From: Streptomyces albiflavescens
Lineage (GTDB): Bacteria; Actinomycetota; Actinomycetes; Streptomycetales; Streptomycetaceae
Reading direction: 5' to 3'
NCBI RefSeq assembly: GCF_014645835.1
Contig: NZ_BMMM01000011.1
Location: 62,001 to 126,000 of the forward strand
Length of the DNA stretch: 64,000 bases
The notes below the pieces were generated by a model, which was not told where the DNA came from, searched no databases, and saw nothing but the letters and a program-made list of their open reading frames with translations. Every line of letters begins with the position of its first letter. Positions within the stretch are counted from its first letter, which is position 1. A program made the translations under genes and the position numbers. Positions 1 through 7,526 of the stretch are shown here, in pieces.

Positions 1-1
1 C

Positions 2-415
2 TTCGGCCCGCAGGACGCGCCCGCTCCGATCCCCGGCAGCTCGGCCATCACCGACCGGCTCTTCCTCAAGCTCGACCCGTCGACCCTGGGCTGGGCGCTC
101 GGCGCGCCGTCCGGGAAGGGCGAGATGCGGGCCTGGTTCGGTCTCGCCGACGGCCGCGACGCGGACCCCCTCTCGCTGCTCCTCGCGGTCGACGCCCTGC
201 CGCCGACCGCCTTCGAGATCGGCCTGTCCGGCTGGGTGCCGACCGTCGAGCTGACGGTGCATGTGCGCTCCCGTCCGGCACCCGGTCCGCTGCGGGTGTC
301 GATCACCACCCGCAACCTCGCCGGCGGCTTCCTGGAGGAGGACGCCGAGGTGTGGGACAGCGCGGACCGGCTGGTCGCGCAGTCCCGGCAGCTCGCGCGG
401 GTCAGGCTCGGCTGA
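2..415 (+). CDS. Thioesterase family protein, C-terminal part (5' end outside window)
   Basis: This is the last 137 residues of a protein that enters from the left edge in the frame starting at base 2. The text reads as the second half of a double hot-dog acyl-CoA thioesterase of the TesB-like class. It has a region with DPLSLLLAVDALPPTAFEIG, where a Leu/Ala-rich helix is followed by the PPTAFE turn. After that come the strand PTVELTVHVRSRP and the end strand WDSADRLVAQSRQLARV, which resembles the LVAQSRQLA ending of TesB-like proteins. Such enzymes hydrolyse acyl-CoA in the cytoplasm; the substrate cannot be told from this fragment. The start lies outside the window, so total length is unknown. 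A separate gene on the other strand converges on it 15 bp downstream. Confidence 0.8.
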   Translation, partial: FGPQDAPAPIPGSSAITDRLFLKLDPSTLGWALGAPSGKGEMRAWFGLADGRDADPLSLLLAVDALPPTAFEIGLSGWVPTVELTVHVRSRPAPGPLRVSITTRNLAGGFLEEDAEVWDSADRLVAQSRQLARVRLG

Positions 416-430
416 GCCGCCGCTCCTGCC

Positions 431-1039
431 TCACGCGGTGACGAGCGGGTGGCGGCCGAGCCAGGCCGCCAACCGCCCGTAGGCGTCGGCCCCTTCGGGG
501 GTCGGCACCGCCGAGTCGAAGGGCAGCTCCTCGTCGTCGCGCTGCCCGTCGGGCAGTACGCGATGGGCGATCGCGAGCGCGAACTCGGCCAGTTCCGGGT
601 CGAGTTCGCGCGGCCGGCCGAGGCTCTCGGACAGGTCCCAGGTGTGGGTGACGGCCTCCATGACGTACCCGGAGAGCGCGTTGCGGCCGGGCGCCTCGCC
701 CCACGGCACGCGCACCGGCGCGTCCATCCGGGCGTCGTCCGCCCAGGCCTTCAGAACCCGCGCCCTGACGTCGTCGTACGCGGCCGGCCAGCCGTCGTCC
801 CCGACCCCGTCCGCGAACGGGTGCACGGCGAGCCCGTCGCCGCCCTCGCCGATCACGGCGATACGGCGGGTGCCGCCGACGATGTGCGACAGCAGGGTCC
901 GTACGTCGAAGTCGGCGCACGGAGTCGGCGCGTCGAGCTGCTCCGGTCGTACCGTCTCGACCAGCGCGGCGATCTGCTCGGTGGCACGGGTGTACAGGGG
1001 GCGGGGATCGATGGTGTGCGCGGTGTTCATGGCGTTCAT
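431..1039 (-). CDS. TIGR03086 / DinB-like maleylpyruvate isomerase-type metal-binding protein
   Basis: A 202-residue cytoplasmic protein of the TIGR03086 family (mycothiol-dependent maleylpyruvate isomerase N-terminal/DinB fold). The family signature is visible: the opening RPLYTRATEQIAALV, then LDAPTPCADFDVRTLLSHIVGG with the conserved His, and later VTHTWDLSESLGRP with the second His and Asp. These histidines bind a divalent metal in DinB-fold proteins, and mycothiol-dependent reactions are known in the wider family; the substrate here is unknown. I chose the ATG at 1039 because GGAAGAGG lies 6-14 bases upstream, whereas a longer in-frame reading to 1246 would cross the neighbouring promoter. 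It is divergent from a WYL-domain regulator, a common pairing, and is probably that regulator's target. Confidence 0.8.
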   Translation of the reverse strand: MNAMNTAHTIDPRPLYTRATEQIAALVETVRPEQLDAPTPCADFDVRTLLSHIVGGTRRIAVIGEGGDGLAVHPFADGVGDDGWPAAYDDVRARVLKAWADDARMDAPVRVPWGEAPGRNALSGYVMEAVTHTWDLSESLGRPRELDPELAEFALAIAHRVLPDGQRDDEELPFDSAVPTPEGADAYGRLAAWLGRHPLVTA

Positions 1040-1088
1040 GGCTGACCTCTTCCGTGTGGCGGTGTGCCCCCACGTTCGCCGCATAACC

Positions 1089-1103
1089 TGACAGTTTCCG
1101 TCA
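1089..1103. promoter_or_regulatory. Candidate operator between the TIGR03086 gene and the WYL regulator
   Basis: The 103-bp divergent gap holds an imperfect inverted repeat, TGACAG-TTT-CCGTCA (one mismatch per arm pair). A further TGAC lies at 1113-1116. YafY/WYL regulators typically bind short TGAC..GTCA palindromes between themselves and a DinB-fold target gene. Binding here is inferred, not shown. Confidence 0.35.
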
Positions 1104-1142
1104 ACATTTGCCTGACCTTTCGACGGGCGCGATCCTGGGGGC

Positions 1143-2105
1143 GTGAAGTCCGACCGCCTGCTCTCGATCCTGCTCCTCCTGCAGACCCGCGGCCGTGTCC
1201 CCGCGCGCGAACTCGCCGACCGCCTCGAGGTGTCGGTGCGCACCATCTACCGGGACGTCGAGGCCCTGTCCGCCTCCGGTGTCCCGGTCTACGCCGAGCG
1301 CGGGAGGCACGGCGGCATCGAACTGCTCGCCGGATTCCGCACGGACGTCACGGGGCTGACCGCCGACGAGTCCCGCGCGCTGTTCATCCTGGCCGCACAG
1401 GGGGCGCACGCCGCGCTCGGCCTGGACGCGGCGCTCGGCTCGGCGCTGCGCAAGGTGATGGCCGCGCTGCCCGCGCCGCACCGGCCCGCCGCCGAGGTCA
1501 CCAGTCGCCGCATCCTGGTCGACGCGACGCGCTGGAAGGGCGGTCCACAACGGGCTGTCGACCTGGAGGTGCTGCAGGACGCGGTCTTCAGCGACCGCCG
1601 ACTGCGGCTGCGCTACCGGCACAGCGGGGACGCCGAGCCCAGCACGTACACCGTCGACCCGTACGGGCTCGTGTCCAAGGCCGGTGTCTGGTACCTGGTC
1701 GCCGACCGGCGCGGCAGGCCCCGGCTGTTCCGTGCCGACCGGGTGCGGACGGCCGACGTGCTGCCGGACCCCGTGAAGCGGCGTCCGGGCGTCGAACTCG
1801 GCGACGTCTGGGAGGTGTTGCGACGCCAGGTCGAGGAACGTCCGGGCGGTCTCGATGTCACAGTTCGGGTACAGCGCTCCCGCCTCGACATGTTCCTGCG
1901 CCTCAACGCCTCCTCGCTCTCGGCGTTGCCGGAGGACGACGGCGCGAGCGCATGGGTTCTCGCCCGGCTGTCCTACGGCTCCCTCCGCGAAGCCCGCACG
2001 TTGCTGGCCTTCGGGGACACGGTGGAGGTCCTGGAGCCGCCGGAGGCGCGGGCGGAGCTGGCGGGGGCGGCCGCCGCCATCAGCGCGGTGTACGAGGGGG
2101 ATTGA
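1143..2105 (+). CDS. YafY-type HTH / WYL-domain transcriptional regulator
   Basis: A 320-residue DNA-binding regulator. Residues about 1-60 form a winged helix-turn-helix (RLLSILLLLQTRGRVPARELADRL, then VSVRTIYRDVEAL, a typical HTH_11 recognition helix). Residues about 130-215 are a WYL domain (DPYGLVSKAGVWYLVADRRG with the W-Y-L triplet, then LFRADRV), followed by the WCX C-terminal extension. WYL domains sense small ligands or nucleic acids; this one's ligand is unknown. The start is the GTG at 1143; the next gene upstream runs the other way with a shared 103-bp promoter region. The family usually regulates the divergent neighbour and itself. Length and domain order are normal. Confidence 0.88.
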   Translation: MKSDRLLSILLLLQTRGRVPARELADRLEVSVRTIYRDVEALSASGVPVYAERGRHGGIELLAGFRTDVTGLTADESRALFILAAQGAHAALGLDAALGSALRKVMAALPAPHRPAAEVTSRRILVDATRWKGGPQRAVDLEVLQDAVFSDRRLRLRYRHSGDAEPSTYTVDPYGLVSKAGVWYLVADRRGRPRLFRADRVRTADVLPDPVKRRPGVELGDVWEVLRRQVEERPGGLDVTVRVQRSRLDMFLRLNASSLSALPEDDGASAWVLARLSYGSLREARTLLAFGDTVEVLEPPEARAELAGAAAAISAVYEGD

Positions 2106-2239
2106 GCGCTGCGCGGGGCGGTTGATCCACAGCAAGGCACAGCTTCGGCACAGCGCGGCCCTACCTGGATCTGGTGCTCTGGCCCCCGCTCATCCGGCCT
2201 TCATCAACCGGCCCTGCGACCTGACTGGGAGTTACCCTC

Positions 2240-2608
2240 ATGAATCGTCGTGCGCGACTTGTCCCCGTCGTTGCCCTGCTGGCGCTCTCGCCGCTGCTCG
2301 CCGCCTGCGGCTCGGGCGACTCCTCGTCGTCCTCGAACAACAGCGGCACCTCCGGCCAGAACTGTCAGCGGCCGTCCGGCATGCCGAGCGGGGGCCCGTC
2401 CGGGCGTCCCAGCGGTGCGCCCTCCGGGATGCCGTCGGGCGGCGCGTCCGGGGCGCCGTCGAACATGCCCACCGGGAAGGCGCCGTCCGGCAACCCCTCG
2501 GGCATGCCGAGCGGCGGTCCGGGTGGCGGCATGGGCGGCGGTCAGGGCGGCTGTGGCGGCGGCCCCGGCGGTCAGCAGGGCCAGGGGCAGCAGGCTGCCC
2601 AGGGCTGA
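2240..2608 (+). CDS. Gly/Pro/Ser-rich putative lipoprotein
   Basis: A 122-residue exported protein of unknown function. Residues 1-22 are a classic signal peptide ending in the lipobox LLAAC, so Cys23 is probably lipidated and the protein anchored outside the membrane. The mature part starts with a Gly-Ser-Asp/Ser/Asn linker. It continues as short degenerate repeats of the type (M/R/A)PSG(G/A)PSG, and ends in a Gly-rich, Gln-rich tail. Only two further Cys residues occur, about residues 44 and 104. No catalytic motif is seen. ATG at 2240 has GGGAG 8-12 bases upstream. Such low-complexity lipoproteins are usually envelope-exposed spacers or adhesins, but that is only an inference. Confidence 0.65.
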   Translation: MNRRARLVPVVALLALSPLLAACGSGDSSSSSNNSGTSGQNCQRPSGMPSGGPSGRPSGAPSGMPSGGASGAPSNMPTGKAPSGNPSGMPSGGPGGGMGGGQGGCGGGPGGQQGQGQQAAQG

Positions 2609-2654
2609 CCCGGATCGGCTCTCCCAGGGGTGACGCGCTCGGTGAACGGGTGCG

Positions 2655-3281
2655 TCACCCCAGCCAGTTGTGGCGGCCGATGCTGATCAGCCGCATCTGG
2701 CGGCTGGTCACGCAGGCCACCCGCTGCCGATCCTGGTCGGACCCCTCCAGCGCCTCCAGGAACGCGGAGGCCGCCATCAGCATGTGGTCGACGTACAGTC
2801 CCGCGAGCATCAGCAGATCGTCGTCGCTCCACCCCTTCGACTCCGGGTGTTCGGCCAGCGCGAGCTTCACCTCCTCGGCGAACCTGGCCAGTTGCTCCCT
2901 GATCGCCTCCCGCACCGGCTGGACGCCGCCGTGCCGCTCGCGCGCGATGAAGCGGACGTGCGCCGGGTACGTCTCGACATGGCGGGCGATCAGGTCGACG
3001 GCGCGCGCGATGCGTTCGTCGCTGTCCCCGGCCGCGGACACCGTGTCCTCGATCATCGGGTGCAGGCTGCCCAGTGCCTCCTCGACCAGTGCCACGCCGA
3101 GATCCGCCGTGGAGCGGAAGTGCCGGTAGAAGGCGGTCGGGGCGACTCCGACGGCGCGGGTGACCTCGCGCAGACCCAGGCTGCTCAGGCTCTGGTCCTC
3201 CAGGAGTCCCAACGCCGCGTCCAGGAGCGCCTGTCGGGTCTTCTGCTTCTGGGCCTGTCGGATGCCGAGAGTGTGACTCAT
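2655..3281 (-). CDS. TetR-family regulator, FabR/DesT-like
   Basis: A 208-residue repressor. Residues 8-60 are the TetR helix-turn-helix (RQAQKQKTRQALLDAALGLL, then LREVTRAVGVAPTAFYRHF). Beyond the HTH it still resembles E. coli FabR and Pseudomonas DesT from memory: TAFYRHFRSTADLG, the VRFIARERHGG helix and the ending RQMRLISIGRHNW all have counterparts there. Those proteins sense acyl-CoA or acyl-ACP and control unsaturated fatty-acid synthesis. No desaturase lies next door, so a fatty-acid role is inferred from sequence only. ATG at 3281. Two palindromic AACA-N2-TGTT sites lie in the promoter region and suggest autoregulation and control of the divergent small membrane gene. Confidence 0.85.
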   Translation of the reverse strand: MSHTLGIRQAQKQKTRQALLDAALGLLEDQSLSSLGLREVTRAVGVAPTAFYRHFRSTADLGVALVEEALGSLHPMIEDTVSAAGDSDERIARAVDLIARHVETYPAHVRFIARERHGGVQPVREAIREQLARFAEEVKLALAEHPESKGWSDDDLLMLAGLYVDHMLMAASAFLEALEGSDQDRQRVACVTSRQMRLISIGRHNWLG

Positions 3282-3292
3282 GCCATGCAGTT

Positions 3293-3377
3293 AACAACTG
3301 TTCTCTGTAATTGGAAAGCCGGGCGACGCGCTAGACTCAAGAGTCAGTGAACAAGTGTTACTACAACCGTTCACTGA
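3293..3377. promoter_or_regulatory. Candidate TetR operators upstream of the FabR/DesT-like gene
   Basis: Two copies of the palindrome AACA-N2-TGTT occur here: AACAACTGTT at 3293-3302, 12 bases before the TetR start, and AACAAGTGTT at 3350-3359. Their flanks also match (GTTAACAACTGTT against GTGAACAAGTGTT, 11 of 13). The second sits inside a larger repeat whose 9-bp arms TCAGTGAAC and GTTCACTGA lie at 3344-3352 and 3369-3377. AGTGAACA-like half-sites are typical of FabR/DesT-group operators. Binding is inferred. Confidence 0.5.
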
Positions 3378-3464
3378 GTGGTCAAGTCCCCGAAACGATC
3401 GGGCCTCACTGTCGAGGCATCGATCCCGGGGTCGGGACATCGAGACTTCCACGAGAGGCATCTC

Positions 3465-3632
3465 ATGCTGTTCCTCGTCGCCGCCCTTCTGCTGCTGGGT
3501 GTCGTCATGGGCTCCGTGGCCCACGCGCCGCTGCCCGTCACCCTCGTCGCCGCCGCCGTCATCGGTATCTGGCTCGCCGTCTTCGCGGTCCGCGAGCGCA
3601 ATGCCCGCCGGCGTCACACCTCCACCAACTGA
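3465..3632 (+). CDS. Small two-helix membrane protein, 55 residues
   Basis: A 55-residue hypothetical protein. It opens with the hydrophobic stretch MLFLVAALLLLGVVMGSVA, then LPVTLVAAAVIGIWLAVFAV, giving two transmembrane helices, and ends in a basic tail RERNARRRHTSTN. The ATG at 3465 is preceded by AGAGG at 6-10 bases. An in-frame upstream reading from 3378 would begin inside the operator region and lacks a ribosome site. It is divergent from the FabR/DesT-like regulator and is the likely second target of the operators between them. The stop codon lies inside the first unit of a 28-bp tandem repeat, so the last nine residues are encoded by repeat DNA. Function unknown. Confidence 0.6.
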   Translation: MLFLVAALLLLGVVMGSVAHAPLPVTLVAAAVIGIWLAVFAVRERNARRRHTSTN

Positions 3633-3775
3633 CTGCCGGCGTCACACCTTCACCAACTGACCGTCGGCGTCACGCCTTCACCAACCGACCGTCGGCGTCA
3701 CGCCTTCACCAACCGACCGCCGGCGTCACACCTTCACCAACCGACCGTTGGTGCCATTCGTCAACCAACCGACCG
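3608..3775. repeat. Tandem array of six 28-bp repeats
   Basis: Six head-to-tail units of exactly 28 bp start at 3608, 3636, 3664, 3692, 3720 and 3748. The consensus is (C/T)CGGCGTCAC(A/G)CCTTCACCAAC(C/T)GACCG. The first five differ at only a few positions; units 3 and 4 are identical, and unit 6 is diverged. Because 28 is not a multiple of three, the array cannot be a coding repeat. Unit junctions create short palindromes (CCGAC-C-GTCGG). The array begins in the end of the 55-residue membrane gene and ends 19 bp before the next start codon. It could bind a protein, form RNA hairpins, or be a neutral minisatellite. Confidence 0.85.
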
Positions 3776-3794
3776 TTGGGAGCTGACCCACATC

Positions 3795-4061
3795 ATGGAA
3801 CTCACCGCTACCGCAGCCCGCCGGACCGCCACGCGGGACGCCGACGGCATGGCCGTCGCCGCCTTCATCCTCGGCCTCCTCGGCCTCCTGGTCCTCAACG
3901 TCTTCCTGGGCCCCATCGCCATCGCCCTCGCCTCCGTCGCCCTCTGGCGCGGCACGGCCCGCCGCGGTCGCGCCTTCCTCGGCCTCGGCCTCGGCGTCGC
4001 CGACCTGCTCGTCCTGGTGGCCTTCATGCAGTTCGACAGCACGATGTCCTGGAACTTCTAG
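3795..4061 (+). CDS. DUF4190-type small membrane protein
   Basis: An 88-residue integral membrane protein. After a short polar N-terminus (MELTATAARRTATRDADGM) it has the run AVAAFILGLLGLLVLNVFLG followed by PIAIALASVALWRG and GRAFLGLGLGVADLLVLVAF. This pattern (AxxxxILGLLG...GxxAixLG..A...GrgLAiaGlvlG) is that of DUF4190 proteins, whose function is unknown. ATG at 3795 is preceded by GGGAG about 14 bases upstream, a weak distance. It lies just downstream of the 28-bp repeat array, which probably forms its leader or promoter region. Confidence 0.65.
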   Translation: MELTATAARRTATRDADGMAVAAFILGLLGLLVLNVFLGPIAIALASVALWRGTARRGRAFLGLGLGVADLLVLVAFMQFDSTMSWNF

Positions 4062-4307
4062 GGAACTTCCAGGGCCATCGCTGTCCCGGTCGTCTGTGGG
4101 CAGCCGTTCCGCAGGGCGGTGGGGGCCCCTGCTCGGCCGGGGCTCTTGCAGGAGGGTGGGCACAGCCGACAGCGCCGGGTGCGTCGCACGAGGGGCCGCT
4201 TTTCGTGCCGACGAGGCGACGTGCGAGCCCTGGGTGCGGGCAGACCAAGGCCCACCCCCGGTGGGGGCGGAGTCAGCGGACAGCGGGCCCGTAGAATCGG
4301 GCTCACC

Positions 4308-5477
4308 ATGGCTTACCTCGACCACGCCGCGACCACCCCCATGCTCCCCGAGGCGGTAGAGGCACTGACCGCCCAGCTGAGCATCACGGGCAACGCCTCC
4401 TCCCTGCACGCAGCCGGCCGCCGCGCCAGGCGAACCGTCGAGGAAGCCCGCGAGACTCTGGCGGACGCCCTCGGCGCACGCCCCAGCGAGATGGTCTTCA
4501 CCTCCGGCGGTACGGAGGCCGACAACCTCGCGGTGAAGGGCCTGTACTGGTCCCGCAGAGACGCCGACCCGGCTCGCACCCGCGTCCTCGCGAGCCCCGT
4601 CGAGCACCACGCCGTCCTCGACGCAGTCCACTGGCTCGGCGAACACGAGGGCGCCACGGTCGAGTACCTGCCCGTCGACTCGTACGGCCGCGTCCACCCG
4701 GACGCCCTGCGCGAGGCCATCGCCCGCAACCCCGACGACGTCGCCCTCGCCACGGTGATGTGGGCCAACAACGAGATCGGCACCGTGTTCCCGATCCGCG
4801 AACTGGCCGACGCAGCCGCCGAGTTCGGCGTCCCGCTGCACTCCGACGCCGTCCAGGCCTTCGGTCAGGTCCCCGTCGACTTCGCCGCCTCGGGCCTCGC
4901 CGCGATGACCGTGTCCGGCCACAAGATCGGCGGCCCGTACGGCATCGGCGCGCTGCTGCTCGGCCGCGAGTACAGCCCCGTACCCGTGCTGCACGGCGGT
5001 GGCCAGGAGCGCCACGTCCGCTCCGGCACGCTCGACGTGCCCGCGATCGCGTCCTTCGCCGTCGCGGGGCGGCTCGCCGCCGAGCAGCGCGAGTGGTTCG
5101 CCCGTGAGATCGGCGCCCTGCGCGACGACCTGGTCGAGGCCGTGCGCAAGGCCGTGCCCGACGCGATCCTCGGCGGCGACCCGGCGGCCGAAGGCCGCCT
5201 GCCCGCCAACGCGCACTTCACCTTCCCCGGCTGCGAGGGCGACTCCCTGCTGCTCCTCCTGGACGCACAGGGCATCGAGTGCTCCACGGGCTCGGCGTGC
5301 ACGGCGGGCGTGGCCCAGCCCAGCCATGTCCTCCTCGCCACCGGCACCGACCCCGACCTCGCCCGCGGCACCCTCCGCTTCTCCCTCGGCCACACCTCCA
5401 CGGAGGCGGACGTCGAGGCGGTGGCGAAGGCGATCGGCCCGGCGGTGGGACGGGCACGCACGGCCGGGCTCAGCTAG
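4308..5477 (+). CDS. Cysteine desulfurase (IscS/NifS family)
   Basis: A 389-residue PLP enzyme that takes sulfur from L-cysteine to form a protein persulfide and alanine. Visible motifs: the N-terminal YLDHAATTP, the PLP-phosphate loop TSGGTEADNLAVKG, the His in VEHHAVLDAVHWL, the Schiff-base lysine K206 in VSGHKIGGPYGIGAL, and the mobile-loop cysteine C331 in STGSACTAGVAQPSHVL. Length and ending (LRFSLGHTSTEADVEAV) are typical of group I desulfurases. A longer in-frame reading from 4119 was rejected because MAYLDHAATTP is the family's usual beginning. mnmA, which needs persulfide sulfur, lies 0.8 kb downstream on the same strand, with an amidase gene on the opposite strand between them, so this is probably its sulfur donor. 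Confidence 0.95.
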   Translation: MAYLDHAATTPMLPEAVEALTAQLSITGNASSLHAAGRRARRTVEEARETLADALGARPSEMVFTSGGTEADNLAVKGLYWSRRDADPARTRVLASPVEHHAVLDAVHWLGEHEGATVEYLPVDSYGRVHPDALREAIARNPDDVALATVMWANNEIGTVFPIRELADAAAEFGVPLHSDAVQAFGQVPVDFAASGLAAMTVSGHKIGGPYGIGALLLGREYSPVPVLHGGGQERHVRSGTLDVPAIASFAVAGRLAAEQREWFAREIGALRDDLVEAVRKAVPDAILGGDPAAEGRLPANAHFTFPGCEGDSLLLLLDAQGIECSTGSACTAGVAQPSHVLLATGTDPDLARGTLRFSLGHTSTEADVEAVAKAIGPAVGRARTAGLS

Positions 5478-5522
5478 GACAGGGGCCGACCCTTCGCGCG
5501 CGGGGGCCTTCCGGCGCGAGGG

Positions 5523-6185
5523 TCAGGCCTTCGCCGTACGGGCCTCACGTACGAGCCGTATGTACCTGTCCCAGTCCCAGTACGGTCCGGGGTCGGTGTG
5601 GTCCGTGCCCGGCACCTCCACGTGCCCGATGATGTGCTTCCGGTCGACGGGGATGCCGTAGCGCCCGCATATCCCGGCGGTGAGCCGCGCGGAGGCGGCA
5701 TACATCGCGTCCGTGAAGGACGAGGCGCGCTCGACGAAGCCCTCGTGCTCGATGCCGACGCTCCGCTCGTTGTACTCCCTGTTCCCCGCGTGGAACGCGA
5801 CGTCCAGCTCGCGGATCATCTGCGTGATGTGTCCGTCCTTGCGGACGATGTAGTGGGCGGCCGCGCCGTGCCCCGGGTCCTGGAATACCTTCACCGCGCT
5901 CTTGAAGCCGCCCTGGGTGACATGGATGACCACCCGGTCTATCGAGTAGTCGTCGGGCCGGTCCGCGCGCCGCCAGTTCGCCGCCGACGCCGCCACCCAC
6001 TGGGCGCCCCGGAAGTCGACCGCACCCGCCACCCGCGGCTTCTCCACGCCGGGCAGCCGCCACCACAGGTGGCCCAGCTCCTCCCGCGCCAGCGCGGCCG
6101 TGCCCACGGCCGCCGCCGCACCGCCGATGAGCAGCGCCCGGCGTCCGATGCGCCGGTCGCTGTCCCCGCCCTTTTTCTCCCCCAT
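5523..6185 (-). CDS. N-acetylmuramoyl-L-alanine amidase (Amidase_2/PGRP), Tat-exported
   Basis: A 220-residue cell-wall hydrolase that cleaves the bond between muramic acid and the stem peptide. The N-terminus carries a twin-arginine signal (RRIGRRALLIGGAAAAVGTAAL). The amidase domain, about residues 70-215, shows the zinc ligands: His in RVVIHVTQGGF, His in IIGHVEVPGTDHTDPGPYWDW, plus the HYIVRKDGHITQMI and SVGIEHEGF strands of the PGRP fold. The start ATG at 6185 is chosen as it just precedes the Tat motif; a much longer open frame upstream overlaps mnmA and is a shadow. Divergent from mnmA with a 60-bp gap. Likely acts in peptidoglycan turnover. Confidence 0.88.
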   Translation of the reverse strand: MGEKKGGDSDRRIGRRALLIGGAAAAVGTAALAREELGHLWWRLPGVEKPRVAGAVDFRGAQWVAASAANWRRADRPDDYSIDRVVIHVTQGGFKSAVKVFQDPGHGAAAHYIVRKDGHITQMIRELDVAFHAGNREYNERSVGIEHEGFVERASSFTDAMYAASARLTAGICGRYGIPVDRKHIIGHVEVPGTDHTDPGPYWDWDRYIRLVREARTAKA

Positions 6186-6245
6186 GCGATCTTCAACGGA
6201 TACGCGCGGGCTTCGGTTCCCACGGCCCCGTACTCTGGAGGGGTT

Positions 6246-7367
6246 ATGACTGACACCTCGCAGCGCCCCCTCCGCGTCCTCGCCGCCATGTCGGGTGGAG
6301 TGGACTCCGCCGTAGCCGCCGCCCGCGCGGCGGAAGCAGGCCATGACGTGACGGGCGTGCACCTCGCGCTCTCCGCCAACCCGCAATCGTTCCGGACCGG
6401 CGCGCGAGGCTGTTGCACCATCGAGGACTCGCGCGACGCCCGCCGCGCGGCGGACGTCATCGGCATCCCCTTCTACGTGTGGGACCTCGCCGAGCGCTTC
6501 CGCGAGGACGTGGTCGAGGACTTCATCGCCGAGTACGAGGCGGGACGCACCCCGAACCCGTGCCTGCGCTGCAACGAGAAGATCAAGTTCGCCGCCCTGC
6601 TCGACAAGGCGCTGGCGCTCGGCTTCGACGCCGTCTGCACCGGCCACTACGCGAAGGTGACCGTCCGCGACGACGGCACCCGCGAGCTGCACCGGGCCTC
6701 CGACATGGCCAAGGACCAGTCGTACGTCCTCGGGGTGCTCGACGACCGCCAGCTCGCCCACGCGCTGTTCCCGCTCGGCGACACGGTGACCACGAAGGAC
6801 GAGATCCGCGCCGAGGCGGAGCGCCGCGGCCTCGCCGTCGCCAAGAAGCCGGACTCGCACGACATCTGCTTCATCGCCGACGGCGACACCCAGGGCTTCC
6901 TGGCGGGCCGGCTCGGCAGGTCCGAGGGCGACATCGTCGACGAGTCCGGCGCGAAGCTGGGCACCCACGAGGGCGCGTACGGCTTCACGATCGGCCAGCG
7001 CAAGGGGCTGCGCATCGGCACCCCGGCCGCCGACGGCAAGCCGCGCTATGTCCTGGACATCTCGCCGGTGAACAACACCGTGACGGTGGGCCCGGTGGAC
7101 GCCCTGGACGTCACCGCCCTGACGGCGATCAAGCCGCGCTGGTGCGGCGCGGCCCCGACGGGCCCGGGCACGTACACGGCCCAACTCCGTGCCCACGGCG
7201 GCGAGACGAGGGTCACCGCCGAGCTCGTCGACGGGCAGCTGGAGGTCAGCTTCGCGGAGGCGGTCCGCGGCGTCGCCCCCGGCCAGGCGATCGTCCTGTA
7301 CGAGGGCACGCGCGTGGTCGGCTCGGCGACGATCGCGACGACCACGCGCGCGAAGGCGGCCGTTTAG
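6246..7367 (+). CDS. mnmA: tRNA-specific 2-thiouridylase MnmA
   Basis: A 373-residue enzyme that adenylates and thiolates U34 of tRNA-Lys, -Glu and -Gln. The PP-loop AAMSGGVDSAVAA lies near the N-terminus. The catalytic cysteines lie in NPCLRCNEKIKF and SHDICFIADGD, and the tRNA-binding GHYAKV region and the C-terminal beta-barrel (FTIGQRKGL, KPRYVLDISP) are all present. Length is normal. ATG at 6246 follows the short divergent promoter region shared with the amidase. The cysteine desulfurase on the same strand upstream is the probable sulfur source. The downstream gap contains a degenerate 22-bp repeat. Confidence 0.95.
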   Translation: MTDTSQRPLRVLAAMSGGVDSAVAAARAAEAGHDVTGVHLALSANPQSFRTGARGCCTIEDSRDARRAADVIGIPFYVWDLAERFREDVVEDFIAEYEAGRTPNPCLRCNEKIKFAALLDKALALGFDAVCTGHYAKVTVRDDGTRELHRASDMAKDQSYVLGVLDDRQLAHALFPLGDTVTTKDEIRAEAERRGLAVAKKPDSHDICFIADGDTQGFLAGRLGRSEGDIVDESGAKLGTHEGAYGFTIGQRKGLRIGTPAADGKPRYVLDISPVNNTVTVGPVDALDVTALTAIKPRWCGAAPTGPGTYTAQLRAHGGETRVTAELVDGQLEVSFAEAVRGVAPGQAIVLYEGTRVVGSATIATTTRAKAAV

Positions 7368-7368
7368 C

Positions 7369-7524
7369 CGGCTTCTCGGGCCTGTTCCACCGGCTTCTCG
7401 GGCCTGTTCCACCGGCTTCTCCGGCTGCTCCACCTGCCTCTTCGGCTGCTGGTTCCACTGGCCTCTTCGGCTGCCGGTTCCAGCGGCCTCTTCGACCTGT
7501 TCCAGCGGCTTCTTCGGCCCAGCC
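7369..7524. repeat. Degenerate tandem repeat, unit about 22 bp, after mnmA
   Basis: Directly after the mnmA stop, the units at 7369-7390 and 7391-7412 are identical 22-mers (CGGCTTCTCGGGCCTGTTCCAC). About five further copies diverge in sequence and length (21-25 bp), each keeping (C/T)GGC(T/C)TCTTCGG and (G/T)TTCCA(C/G). The array fills the gap between mnmA and the convergent hydrolase. It has no coding phase. A role as a bidirectional terminator or a simple minisatellite is possible. Confidence 0.75.
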
Positions 7525-7526
7525 CG

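Noticed and set aside
3608..3775. CRISPR array
   Set aside because: The 28-bp units are directly abutting, with no unique spacers and no cas genes.
3726..5393. 555-codon minus-strand frame
   Set aside because: Covers the cysteine desulfurase and the repeat array in antisense; no motif.
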